From an uncultured Hyphomicrobiales bacterium (GTDB lineage: Bacteria > Pseudomonadota > Alphaproteobacteria > Rhizobiales > Beijerinckiaceae), in NCBI GenBank assembly GCA_903847605.1, contig CAINED010000041.1, positions 1 through 54,543 of the forward strand: a stretch of 54,543 bases of DNA. The letters run 5' to 3'. Positions 16,914-25,005 of the stretch are shown here, piece by piece. A program made the translations under genes and the position numbers. The first letter of the stretch is position 1. The number at the start of each line of letters is the position of its first letter. The notes beneath the pieces are model-generated. The model searched no databases. It saw only the letters and a program-made list of their open reading frames with translations, and was not told where the DNA came from.

Positions 16914-18848
16914 TCAATAGCTTCGCGCCGGGCGTCCCGACATGATGCCGAAGCCTTCGAGAGCCGCCTCGCGTCCATCGAGGCCCGCGAGTTCGAGCTT
17001 GATTTCCTGAAGCTTGGAGAAATTCTCCTCGCTGGGGTCCTGACCCAGGGCGAATTCCACCGATTTCAGCTCCCTATGTAACGTCCGCTCACGCCGATGC
17101 AAGGCCATAGCCTGATTCAGCGTGGCCTGCACATCCTCGCTGGCTCCTTCGGGCCGGATGCTCCACAGCGAGGCCATGGCCGTGACGGCTTCGATCCGCT
17201 CCAGCGCTGGTCCATAACCCTCGTCGAGGAGGGCGCGGCGCAGCTCGTCATGGTCCAGAGGGTCGTGGGCCGCGCAGGACACAAGCCCGTCGCGGAGGCG
17301 CGCGGCCTCAGGGCTGCCAAATTCGAGGTCCGCCAGCTCTTCCACCTGCCGCGCCAGAATGTCGGGATGATAGATAAAGGCCAGCAGGATCTGGGCCTCG
17401 CGCACGCCAAGGCTGCCACCCCGGCCGAATACGGCGCTCCGCTGGATGCCGGGGCCGGCCACGACCGGCTTTGAGCGGTAGCCGGTTTCCGGTTCCTGAC
17501 GTCCGGCAAAGCGGCCACGCGCGCCCGGCTGATACTGCGGCCGCCGCGCCGGATAACCGTTCTGCCGCTGGGCATTCGCGCCGGGCATCATCGCGGCGAT
17601 ACGCCGGAAAATATCCTCGCGGTAGTAACGGCGGAGTTGCTCGTCAGCAATTTGCCGCAGGGCCTCGTTGATGCGCCGGTCGAGCGCGGACCGGCGTTCG
17701 GGGGTGTCGACGGGTCCGGCTTCGAGTTCACGCTGAAGCAGGACTTCCACCATCGGTTTGGCCGAATTGAGCACGGCGGCGATGGCGTCGTGTCCGCCGC
17801 TGCGGGCGAGGTCGTCCGGGTCCTGCCCGTCGGGGAGGAAGGCGAAACGCATGCTCTTGCCCGGCCCGATCAGGGGCAGGGCAGTGTCGATGGCGCGGGC
17901 GGCGGCCTTGCGCCCGGCGCGGTCGCCGTCGAAGCAGAGGATTGGCTCTTCCGCCATCCGCCACAGGAGTTCGCACTGGTCCGGCGTAAGCGCAGTGCCG
18001 AGCGGCGCGACGACATGGCCGAAGCCGACAGCGCTCATCGAGATCACATCGACATAGCCCTCTACGGCGATCACGGTGCCGGCGTCATGTGCTGCCTTGC
18101 GGGCGTTGTGGTGGTTGTAAACGACATGGCCCTTGTGAAAGAGCGGCGTTTCCGGCGAGTTCAGATATTTCGCCGGCACGTCCTTTTCGAGCGCCCGGCC
18201 ACCGAACGCGATCACCTTCCCGGCGCGATCGCAGATCGGGAACATCACGCGGTCGCGGAAACGATCGTAGGGCACGGCAATATCCTCGCCGTGGATCAGC
18301 ATTCCCGTTTCGACCATTTGTTCGGCGGTCGCGCCCTTGTCGGCGAGCCAGTCGCGGAGCGCAAATCGCTCGTTGGGCGCGTAACCGATGCGGAACTGCT
18401 TCTGCAGGTTCGGGCCAAGACCGCGGTCTGCGAGATAGCCGCGCGCCTTTGCGCCGCCACGCGCCTGCAACTGTTCCTCGAAAAACTTCGCTGCCAGTTC
18501 CAGCACGTCATGCAGGGAGGCGCGGCGCTTCTCCTGCTGGATCGCTTCCTCGGATGCTTTCGGAAGATCGACGCCGGCTTCAGCCGCGAGCCGCTCGACG
18601 GCCTCGGGGAAGGAAAGCCCTTCGGTCTTCATCAGGAAGTCGAAAATATTGCCGTTCTGGCCGGAAGAAAAATCGAACCATGCCTGTTTCTGGTCGTTGA
18701 CGAAGAAGGACGGCGTCTTTTCGGCGCTGAATGGCGAGAGCCCCTTCCATTCCCGGCCAGACTTCAGCAGCTTGACGCGACGGCGCACGACATCGGTCAC
18801 CGGGATACGGGCTTTGATCTCGTCGAGGATGGATGGTGTAAAGCGCAT
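16914..18848 (-). CDS. dnaG: DNA primase, lacking the usual zinc-binding cysteines
   Basis: The 644-residue protein has an N-terminal CHC2-like domain (residues 1-100), the TOPRIM catalytic core with EGYVDV and DGDRAG motifs, and a C-terminal DnaB-interaction domain. It makes RNA primers at the replication fork. The start MRFTPSILDEI is chosen by homology; upstream in-frame codons overlap the promoter. The striking feature is the zinc site. Where E. coli DnaG has Cys40, His43, Cys61 and Cys64, this protein has Ser38, Ser41, Asp59 and Ser62, while the surrounding EKTPSF and NGNIFDF residues are kept. I recall similar zinc-less primases in other Rhizobiales, so it is probably functional. Confidence 0.97.
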   Translation of the reverse strand: MRFTPSILDEIKARIPVTDVVRRRVKLLKSGREWKGLSPFSAEKTPSFFVNDQKQAWFDFSSGQNGNIFDFLMKTEGLSFPEAVERLAAEAGVDLPKASEEAIQQEKRRASLHDVLELAAKFFEEQLQARGGAKARGYLADRGLGPNLQKQFRIGYAPNERFALRDWLADKGATAEQMVETGMLIHGEDIAVPYDRFRDRVMFPICDRAGKVIAFGGRALEKDVPAKYLNSPETPLFHKGHVVYNHHNARKAAHDAGTVIAVEGYVDVISMSAVGFGHVVAPLGTALTPDQCELLWRMAEEPILCFDGDRAGRKAAARAIDTALPLIGPGKSMRFAFLPDGQDPDDLARSGGHDAIAAVLNSAKPMVEVLLQRELEAGPVDTPERRSALDRRINEALRQIADEQLRRYYREDIFRRIAAMMPGANAQRQNGYPARRPQYQPGARGRFAGRQEPETGYRSKPVVAGPGIQRSAVFGRGGSLGVREAQILLAFIYHPDILARQVEELADLEFGSPEAARLRDGLVSCAAHDPLDHDELRRALLDEGYGPALERIEAVTAMASLWSIRPEGASEDVQATLNQAMALHRRERTLHRELKSVEFALGQDPSEENFSKLQEIKLELAGLDGREAALEGFGIMSGRPARSY

Positions 18849-18904
18849 GGAAACGGGGTTCTCAAACTCTCGATACTGTGGCCCCGGCAGGCGTACAGCT
18901 AACA

Positions 18905-18910
18905 ATTATA
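18905..18910 (-). promoter_or_regulatory. predicted -10 box of dnaG (TATAAT)
   Basis: A perfect TATAAT on the minus strand ends 57 bases upstream of the dnaG start codon. No good -35 box is seen at the standard distance. Instead a DnaA box sits just upstream, which suggests an activator- or DnaA-influenced promoter. Confidence 0.45.
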
Positions 18911-18931
18911 CCCGATTCGTTCTTGTGCCCG

Positions 18932-18940
18932 TTATCCACA
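18932..18940 (+). promoter_or_regulatory. consensus DnaA box between dnaG and the small divergent gene
   Basis: TTATCCACA is an exact match to the high-affinity DnaA box. It lies 21 bases upstream of the predicted dnaG -10 box and 26 bases before the small divergent gene. A 9-base match can occur by chance in a window of this size, but its location at a replication gene promoter is suggestive. Confidence 0.45.
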
Positions 18941-18965
18941 CAGGTCGAATTCATGGAGAGCGCAC

Positions 18966-19226
18966 ATGTTCCTACCCTCGATGGAGTTCGCGCTCGACGC
19001 CTCAATGCTCACGCTTGAGGCGCAGCAGGTGATCACGTTGCGCGTCATGAAGATGTCGCTGGGCGGCGCCGTGGCGCAACGCGAGGCAAACCTGATGGTC
19101 TCGGAAAAGATGTTTGCATCCGCCGAAGCCGTTTTGGGCGCTGCGGGCGGCCGAAGCATGCATTCGGCGCTGCGAAAGGTTCGCCGCAAGGTGAGGGCCA
19201 ACCGGCGGCGTCTCATCCGGACCTGA
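18966..19226 (+). CDS. small hypothetical protein, basic C-terminus
   Basis: The 86-residue protein starts with a predicted amphipathic region (MEFALDASMLTLEAQQVITLRVMKMS) and ends with a strongly basic tail (SALRKVRRKVRANRRRL). A GGAGAG ribosome site lies upstream, and a second ATG at 18984 is also possible. I recall short proteins with this basic end in other Rhizobiales, where they are annotated as hypothetical. It is transcribed away from dnaG and converges on yqeY with a six-base gap. The basic tail could bind nucleic acid, but no function is established. Confidence 0.6.
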   Translation: MFLPSMEFALDASMLTLEAQQVITLRVMKMSLGGAVAQREANLMVSEKMFASAEAVLGAAGGRSMHSALRKVRRKVRANRRRLIRT

Positions 19227-19232
19227 CAAAGC

Positions 19233-19682
19233 TCAGCCGTTCAGCGCCGCCTTCACGAGGCCGCTGGCTTTCGCGAAGTCCATCTGTCCCGTGTATTTCG
19301 CCTTCAGCGCGCCGACGACCTTGCCCATGTCTTTCATGGAGGCAGCGCCTGTCTCGGCGATCGCGGCCTTGATCGCAGCCGTCGTTTCCTCGTCCGAAAG
19401 CTGTTTCGGCAGGAATTCGGCGATGATGGCGATTTCCTCACGCTCCTGCTGGGCGAGTTCCTCGCGGCCAGCCTTGGCGTAGATATCCGCCGATTCCTGG
19501 CGGCTCTTGATGAGTTTTTGCAGCAGAGCCAGGATTTCCTCGTTGCCGACCGGCTTTCCGGAGGTGCGGGCCTCAATGTCCCGGTCCTTGATGGCCGCCT
19601 GGATCATGCGCACGGTGCTGAGGCGGCGCTTGTCGCCAGCCTTCATCGCCGCCTTCATCATTTCGGTGAATTGTTCGCGCAT
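19233..19682 (-). CDS. yqeY: GatB/YqeY domain-containing protein
   Basis: The 149-residue protein matches the YqeY family in length and in conserved segments: MMKAAMKAGDKRRLSTVRMIQAAIKDRDIEAR near the start, EEIAIIAEFLPKQLS in the middle, and MGKVVGALKAKY toward the end. The fold resembles the tail of GatB, part of the tRNA amidotransferase, and may help tRNA-dependent amidation; its role is uncertain. The ATG at 19682 is preferred because GGAG lies five to eight bases upstream. It is divergent from carA across an intergenic region with two strong palindromes. Confidence 0.93.
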   Translation of the reverse strand: MREQFTEMMKAAMKAGDKRRLSTVRMIQAAIKDRDIEARTSGKPVGNEEILALLQKLIKSRQESADIYAKAGREELAQQEREEIAIIAEFLPKQLSDEETTAAIKAAIAETGAASMKDMGKVVGALKAKYTGQMDFAKASGLVKAALNG

Positions 19683-19702
19683 CTCGATCTCCAATGGGGC
19701 CA

Positions 19703-19750
19703 GATCAGCGCACCATTAAACGAAGTCGTTTAATGGCGCATAAGCTGATC
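19703..19750. repeat. nested palindrome in the yqeY-carA divergent region
   Basis: The core is a near-perfect palindrome with 11-base arms (CCATTAAACGA and TCGTTTAATGG) around two bases, 19713-19736. An outer pair GATCAGC (19703-19709) and GCTGATC (19744-19750) encloses it. It lies in the 5' region of yqeY and upstream of carA, so it may be an operator or a transcript structure. Confidence 0.7.
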
Positions 19751-19763
19751 GATTCCACACATT

Positions 19764-19816
19764 TATAGCATCGCTTTCGCGAAAAACCGGTATCCACTTT
19801 TTCGCGCGATGCTATA
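19764..19816. repeat. dispersed palindromic repeat of Rhizobiales type
   Basis: Eleven-base outer arms (TATAGCATCGC and GCGATGCTATA) enclose inner arms CGCGAAAAA and TTTTTCGCG with CCGGTATCCAC in the loop. From memory, elements with this AAACCGGTwTCCAC-type core are dispersed in many Rhizobiales genomes between genes. Only one copy is in this window. Confidence 0.7.
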
Positions 19817-19974
19817 ATACCGCCCTTTCGGGGCATAAACTCCGCGCCGGGGTTGACCCGCAAGCGCCCAGTCAATAGGTCTGCCGCGGATCAACGATTT
19901 CAGCACATCGCGCCTTGGGACTCGCCCGCTCTGCGGGCCGGAGCCGTGCGCACGAGAGTGGGTGTAGTCCGGGC

Positions 19975-21168
19975 ATGGATCAGGTTCAAGACAAACACGC
20001 CGGCGGCTGGGCCGCTCCCGTCCATACCGCCGTTCTGGTTCTTGCCGACGGTACGGTTCTCGAGGGCTTCGGTCTCGGGGCCGTCGGGCATGCGGTTGGC
20101 GAAGTCTGCTTCAATACGGCGATGACGGGCTATCAGGAAATCCTGACCGATCCGTCCTATGCCGGCCAGATCATCACATTCACATTCCCGCATATCGGCA
20201 ATGTCGGCACGAACGATGAAGACATCGAGACCGTGAACATGGCCGGTTCCTCCGGCGTGCGCGGCTGCATCATGCAGTCGCCTGTCACCGAGCCGCAAAA
20301 TTTCCGCGCGACCCGTCATCTCGACCAATGGCTGAAGGCGCGCGGCATCATCGGCCTGAGCGGAATCGATACGCGCGCCCTGACCGCGCTGATCCGCGAA
20401 AAGGGCATGCCGAATGCCGTGATCGCCCATTCGCCAGATGGCAAGTTCGATCTCGAAGCCCTCAAGAAAGAGGCTGCCGCCTGGCCGGGGATCGACGGCA
20501 TGGACCTCGTGCCCTCGGTCACGACTGCGCAGCGCTACGACTGGACCGAAACGACATGGACGCTTGGCGAGGGCTACGGCCGTCTCGACGAGCCGAAGTA
20601 TCACGTCGTCGCCATCGACTACGGCGTGAAGCGCAACATCCTGCGCCTCCTCGCCAAGGCCGGCTGCAAGGTCACGGTCGTGCCGGCGACGACGCCTGCC
20701 GAGGACATTCTGGCGTTGAAGCCGGATGGCGTGTTCTTGTCGAACGGTCCCGGTGACCCTGCGGCAACGGGCAAATATGCTGTGCCGGCGATTCAGCAGA
20801 TCATCGAATCGAAGACGCCGACCTTCGGCATCTGTCTTGGCCATCAGATGATGGCGCTCGCCATCGGCGCGAAGACCATGAAGATGCATCAGGGCCATCA
20901 CGGCGCGAACCATCCGGTCATGGATTACACGACGGGCAAGGTCGAGATCGTCTCGATGAACCACGGTTTTGCCGTGGACACCGGCACTTTGCCGGCAAAC
21001 GCCAAGGAGACGCATCGCTCGCTCTTCGACGGATCGAATTGCGGCATTGCACTCACCGATCGCCCGGCCTTCAGCGTGCAGCATCACCCCGAAGCGAGCC
21101 CTGGACCGCAGGACTCGCACTATCTCTTCGCGCGCTTCGTCGAAATGATGAAGAAGAAGGCGGCTTAA
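19975..21168 (+). CDS. carA: carbamoyl-phosphate synthase small subunit
   Basis: The 397-residue protein is full length for CarA, the glutamine amidotransferase subunit that delivers ammonia to CarB for arginine and pyrimidine synthesis. The N-terminal half has GEVCFNTAMTGYQEILTDPSY. The class I amidotransferase half has the nucleophile Cys287 in FGICLGHQ, and the His/Glu partners lie in SVQHHPEASPGP. The start MDQVQDKH is taken by homology; the ribosome site is weak. carB is not in the window. It converges on the VOC gene with nine bases between the stops. Confidence 0.96.
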   Translation: MDQVQDKHAGGWAAPVHTAVLVLADGTVLEGFGLGAVGHAVGEVCFNTAMTGYQEILTDPSYAGQIITFTFPHIGNVGTNDEDIETVNMAGSSGVRGCIMQSPVTEPQNFRATRHLDQWLKARGIIGLSGIDTRALTALIREKGMPNAVIAHSPDGKFDLEALKKEAAAWPGIDGMDLVPSVTTAQRYDWTETTWTLGEGYGRLDEPKYHVVAIDYGVKRNILRLLAKAGCKVTVVPATTPAEDILALKPDGVFLSNGPGDPAATGKYAVPAIQQIIESKTPTFGICLGHQMMALAIGAKTMKMHQGHHGANHPVMDYTTGKVEIVSMNHGFAVDTGTLPANAKETHRSLFDGSNCGIALTDRPAFSVQHHPEASPGPQDSHYLFARFVEMMKKKAA

Positions 21169-21177
21169 ACAAGCGAC

Positions 21178-21765
21178 CTATCTTTTCGTGTTCGGCCAGT
21201 CGTGCGCCAGCGACAGCCACGGCACGACGCCGACGCCCGGCGCGCCTGTCATTAGCGCCTCGCCCTCGTAAGGCTCCCACGTGCAGATTTCCAGCTTGTG
21301 GCCCTCGGGGCTCTGGAAATAGGCTGAAACGACATCGATGCCGCGATGCCGGTAAGGTCCGGCAACGGGTATGCCGAGCCCGCGCAGACGTTCAATGTTG
21401 CTCTTCAACGCAGCAGCGCTGACGAGAAACGCCTGATGCGGAGGCGAATTCGGATCATCCTTGCGGATGATCATCTTGCCGTCGGACGGTTCCGCGCATT
21501 GCATGAGCACATTGCCGACCCTGATGAAAATATGTTTTGCACGGCCCATCTTGCGATCGGTTTCATCGAAACCCGCATAATAATAGGGTTTGCCACCAAG
21601 AACTTCGCGAATGAAGCGTTCCATCAGTTCGATATTGGCCGTTGGCAAAGCAAAATGATCGATGGACTCCAGACCGAATTCGTTATCGCTGCGCGCATTG
21701 CGTTCGCCGACGACCGAATTGATATTCTGCAGCTCGCCTTGTTCCAGAGTTGATGCCTCGCTCAT
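21178..21765 (-). CDS. VOC (glyoxalase/dioxygenase) family protein
   Basis: The 195-residue protein has two beta-alpha-beta-beta-beta modules of the vicinal oxygen chelate fold. Expected metal ligands are in place: His in IDHFALP (about residue 37), His in PPHQAFLV and Glu in LEICTWEPYEG. Members include extradiol dioxygenases, glyoxalases and fosfomycin-resistance enzymes; the subtype cannot be told. A GGAGAGG ribosome site precedes the ATG. It is the last gene of the receptor string starting at 27203 and may be the enzyme that processes the imported ligand. Confidence 0.82.
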   Translation of the reverse strand: MSEASTLEQGELQNINSVVGERNARSDNEFGLESIDHFALPTANIELMERFIREVLGGKPYYYAGFDETDRKMGRAKHIFIRVGNVLMQCAEPSDGKMIIRKDDPNSPPHQAFLVSAAALKSNIERLRGLGIPVAGPYRHRGIDVVSAYFQSPEGHKLEICTWEPYEGEALMTGAPGVGVVPWLSLAHDWPNTKR

Positions 21766-21806
21766 GTTTCCTCTCCTTTTTATTCGACTGTACCTGCCTG
21801 TCTTGA

Positions 21807-22853
21807 TTACTTCTTGCGCGTATAAGGTCCCAAAGCTTCCACGGCATGACGGGCGAAGGACGGGTCGACAAGCGCGTCAGGCTTTATATTGCCGGAGATC
21901 AATTTCTCGCGGGTCATGAAGTCCCAGTCTGCCGCCAGACTTTTCATATTGATCGATCCGTTGGGATCTACCGAATGAGAATAGACCGTACGGATCATCG
22001 CCGCCGGCATTTTGAATTCTCTTTCGAAGGCGGCAACAATGTCATCATTGCCCTTCGATAGCAGGCCCTTGTCATCGAGCGCGTCATTGTAATCGCGTGC
22101 GCCGCGCATGAGCGCGATCATGAAGCGCTTGCCGACATCGGGTTTGTCCCGCAACATTGTCTCGCCGTAATGGAATACGGTGACAACGTAGTTCGGAAAG
22201 AAATCGTTCGTGTTCATGAAGCGAACGCCATATCCCGAATTGACCAGATCGGTGGCGTGCGGCTCGCCCATCAGAGAAGCTTCCAGCGCCCGGTTCTTGA
22301 ATGCAAGAACCTGGTTCGTGTAGTTCATGTAAACGATATCGACATCGCCGAACTTCAGTCCTGCGCTTTGCAATCCGGCGTCGAGCAGCGCATGAACCGT
22401 AATGCCTTTTGCGACGATAGCGAACTTCATGCCCTTGAGGTCCCTCAGCGACTTGAAACGCCCGCTGTCGACCAGATCCTTGCGCACGAACATGGTGATA
22501 TAGGGAATTCCGTCCGATGTATGCGAGCGGTCGGCGACGGCCTTGATCAGGACGCCCCGCTCGACGGCGCTATAGAGACCCGCAGACGTTGCACCGCCTA
22601 CCACATCGATCTGTTTGGCCGCGAGCGGTACGATCGTCTGTGCGGCCGATGCAAAGACGACCTTCTCAAGATTGATATTCACAGCGCGAAAATATCCACG
22701 CTCCTGCGCCACGATCACGGGCGCGTCGGCCAATCCGCCGGTCATGGCGACGACGACCTTGTCGGCAGTTTGCGCCTGCGTCGGCATTGCTGATCCGATC
22801 AACGCCGACAGTCCAAGCATATAACACGCCGTATTCAAACGCCGCAGGATCAT
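21807..22853 (-). CDS. ABC transporter substrate-binding protein, NMT1/SsuA-like
   Basis: The 348-residue protein has a signal peptide ending near residue 27 (SAMPTQAQ). The mature start VVVAMTGGLADAPVIVAQERGYFRAVNINLEKV is the classical NMT1/THI5/SsuA pattern. The ligand class includes sulfonates, nitrate, taurine, thiamine precursors and aromatic acids. GGGAGGGAG gives a strong ribosome site. No matching permease or ATPase is adjacent. It is the third receptor type in this string of genes, and it follows the TAXI-like gene by 31 bases. Confidence 0.85.
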   Translation of the reverse strand: MILRRLNTACYMLGLSALIGSAMPTQAQTADKVVVAMTGGLADAPVIVAQERGYFRAVNINLEKVVFASAAQTIVPLAAKQIDVVGGATSAGLYSAVERGVLIKAVADRSHTSDGIPYITMFVRKDLVDSGRFKSLRDLKGMKFAIVAKGITVHALLDAGLQSAGLKFGDVDIVYMNYTNQVLAFKNRALEASLMGEPHATDLVNSGYGVRFMNTNDFFPNYVVTVFHYGETMLRDKPDVGKRFMIALMRGARDYNDALDDKGLLSKGNDDIVAAFEREFKMPAAMIRTVYSHSVDPNGSINMKSLAADWDFMTREKLISGNIKPDALVDPSFARHAVEALGPYTRKK

Positions 22854-22884
22854 CGCTCCCTCCCTCGCAATTTGTATTGAATTT

Positions 22885-23841
22885 TCAGAGATAGCCTTTT
22901 TCGCGATAGTAACGCTCTGCTCCCGGATGGAGCGGGACGGGCAGGTTCCGCCCCAGTTCCTTCATGTCGATCTTGCCGGTCAGCCCGGAGCCGGGTCTGT
23001 CCATCACGCGACTGATCGCTTCTTTCTGTTCGTCGATCGCCATGACAGTGTAATAGGCGAGATCGTCCGGAAGCTGTTCGGCGCAATACATGAGCCATCC
23101 GCTGAAATCGAGCGTCGGCACGTCCTGATCGATGCCGCGGAACAGGCCCTTGGGCAACACGCCGCGTTCCCAGCCTGACTGCTCCAGTCTTTTCAGGACG
23201 GGATCGGCGACAGGAAGGAAGTTGAATTCATGTTCCGCGGTCAATTTCTTCCAGCGCAAGGTCATGATGGCTTCGTCGAAGACAGCGTCGAATTGCTCCG
23301 AAACCGGCGCGCCCGCGCCGCTCAGCATGCGCGGGCGATCGCGCAGAACGGCGCCGCCCCAGCGCTCGATATCCGCAAATCCAAAGCCGTATCCCTGCAT
23401 GACCTTTTCCGCGCACCAGGACGCCGGATGATTGGTTTCGAGCAAAGTCGTCGATACCCGAAGCGGATACTTGCGGTCGCGCAATTCTTCAAACGATGTG
23501 ATGCCCGTCTCTTTGCGCACACAGAAAACCATTCTGTCGTTATGCGGAAAATTGGCGATCGCTCGCAGCGGCATCGGACTATCGAAGGGCGCGACGCCAT
23601 TCATAGCCAGGCGCGCGATCCAGCTCGGCGTCGTGATGCCGAAATGGTATTCCCCGTTGGCTACCGCATGACAACCATCGAAAATGCTGCGCCCCGGCTC
23701 CATCGCCGTGACCGAACATTTCGCACCCTCGCCAAGAACGCTGTAGTATCCGCCGAGCCAGAGCGCGAGTTGCCCGCACAGCGGCATCCAGTTGACGCCG
23801 CTGCCCAGAAATTTGAGTTCGATGCCGTTCTTGACGTTCAT
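22885..23841 (-). CDS. TAXI-like solute-binding protein without signal peptide
   Basis: The 318-residue protein resembles the TAXI (TRAP-associated extracytoplasmic immunogenic) receptors: a lobe with LRVSTTLLETNHPASWCAEKVMQGYGF, then RPRMLSGAGAPVSEQFDAVFDEAI, and a C-terminal tail that ends PGAERYYREKGYL. It has no signal peptide. The frame upstream of the ATG reaches a stop codon with no alternative start, so the protein probably stays in the cytoplasm. Periplasmic-binding-protein folds can be enzymes, as in the 4,5-dihydroxyphthalate decarboxylases. A receptor role is thus not certain. It lies in the middle of the receptor operon. Confidence 0.7.
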   Translation of the reverse strand: MNVKNGIELKFLGSGVNWMPLCGQLALWLGGYYSVLGEGAKCSVTAMEPGRSIFDGCHAVANGEYHFGITTPSWIARLAMNGVAPFDSPMPLRAIANFPHNDRMVFCVRKETGITSFEELRDRKYPLRVSTTLLETNHPASWCAEKVMQGYGFGFADIERWGGAVLRDRPRMLSGAGAPVSEQFDAVFDEAIMTLRWKKLTAEHEFNFLPVADPVLKRLEQSGWERGVLPKGLFRGIDQDVPTLDFSGWLMYCAEQLPDDLAYYTVMAIDEQKEAISRVMDRPGSGLTGKIDMKELGRNLPVPLHPGAERYYREKGYL

Positions 23842-23878
23842 TTTGTTGGTTCCAGAAACTGTTCGGAATTTTTTTGGA

Positions 23879-24931
23879 CTATTTCCTCACGACATTCGTG
23901 ATATCCAGCGCCTGCTTCGCCTTCTCCACCAGTGCTTCCGGCGTCTGGTAGAGTTCGGTCACGACTTTCTGCAGGTCCTCGCCGCGCATCAGCGATACGC
24001 GAATGTTCAGCTTCTTTGCATCCTCATTGAGTTGCGGATCGGCGAGCGCTTCGTCGAAGGCCTTGCGCAGGGCGGCAAGTCGCGCTGGCGGCACGCCGGG
24101 CGTCGTGATGTAGGGCCGCCCAAAGCGCTGTTGCGAATAGATGAGATTCATGACGCGCTTGTCATCATCGCTGCGCGCGAGTTCCGTCGCGCGGGGTATG
24201 TTGAGCTTGCGCGTCAATTCGGACTCATCGCCATTTTCCTGGAACAGGATTTTGAGTTCACCGCGTTCGAGTTCGCCTCTGATCACCGCCTGCGATGCGC
24301 TCCAGCCCATGCCGCACCATCCCTGGATCTCGCCGCGCAGGGCTGCGAGCGTTACTTCGCGCGAGCCCTTGTAGCCCATCACGAGCTGGAATTTCGTGCC
24401 AATGAGATTGTTGAGCAGCGCGGGCGACTGCACCATGGATGCGCCGGGCGCCGAGCCGCCGACGATCAAGGCTTTCGTCAGCAATTCCTGCATGCTCTTT
24501 ACAGGCGCATCGGCGCGAACGAAACAAAGATAACTCTCGCCCTCCATGCTGCCGACATAGAGCAGCTTTTCGGGATCGAACGGGCTTTTCTTGCGGTCGG
24601 TGAAGAGAGGATCGGTGATCGCCTGCGGATAGGTGCCCGTCATCGCCGTGCCGTCGCGGGGCGCGACATTGGCGATGAACGACGTCACCGTCTTGCCGGC
24701 TGCGCCAGGCATATTGGAGACGACGACGGTCGGACTGCCCGGAATATATCTGCCGATATGGCGGCCGAGCAGGCGTGCATAGGTGTCGTAACCGCCGCCA
24801 GCGGATGAACCTGCGTAGATGTTGATCTGCTTGCCGCGATAAAAGTCTGCTACAGCGTCCTGCGCGCATGCCGCATGGGTCGCCGAGAGCATTGCGATGA
24901 CTGCAAGCGTAGTGCGCGCGCGAGCGTGCAT
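23879..24931 (-). CDS. Bug/TctC-family receptor, FYRGK subtype
   Basis: The 350-residue protein has a signal peptide ending ATHAACAQD near residue 24 and the same FYRGKQINIYAGSSAGGGYDTYARLLGRHIGRYIPG start and NMPGAAG motif as the receptors at 5349 and 38909. The ATG was chosen because GGGGAGG lies seven bases upstream; the frame stays open much further but has no other good start. It lies 74 bases after the other Bug gene on the same strand. The ligand is unknown, and no TctA/TctB genes are in the window. Confidence 0.87.
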   Translation of the reverse strand: MHARARTTLAVIAMLSATHAACAQDAVADFYRGKQINIYAGSSAGGGYDTYARLLGRHIGRYIPGSPTVVVSNMPGAAGKTVTSFIANVAPRDGTAMTGTYPQAITDPLFTDRKKSPFDPEKLLYVGSMEGESYLCFVRADAPVKSMQELLTKALIVGGSAPGASMVQSPALLNNLIGTKFQLVMGYKGSREVTLAALRGEIQGWCGMGWSASQAVIRGELERGELKILFQENGDESELTRKLNIPRATELARSDDDKRVMNLIYSQQRFGRPYITTPGVPPARLAALRKAFDEALADPQLNEDAKKLNIRVSLMRGEDLQKVVTELYQTPEALVEKAKQALDITNVVRK

Positions 24932-25005
24932 TCTGACCTCCCCGATTTTTGCGGAGAGTATATCGCGGAATGGCGCTCTGTCATCCCTCCATCGCCACGC
25001 GTGGA

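Noticed and set aside
17637..18902. A 421-codon open frame antisense to dnaG
   Set aside because: It is a composition artefact opposite a certain primase gene.
19853..19881. A sigma-70 promoter TTGACC with a -10 box before carA
   Set aside because: The sequence at the right distance (TAGGTC) is a poor -10 box, so I do not claim a promoter.
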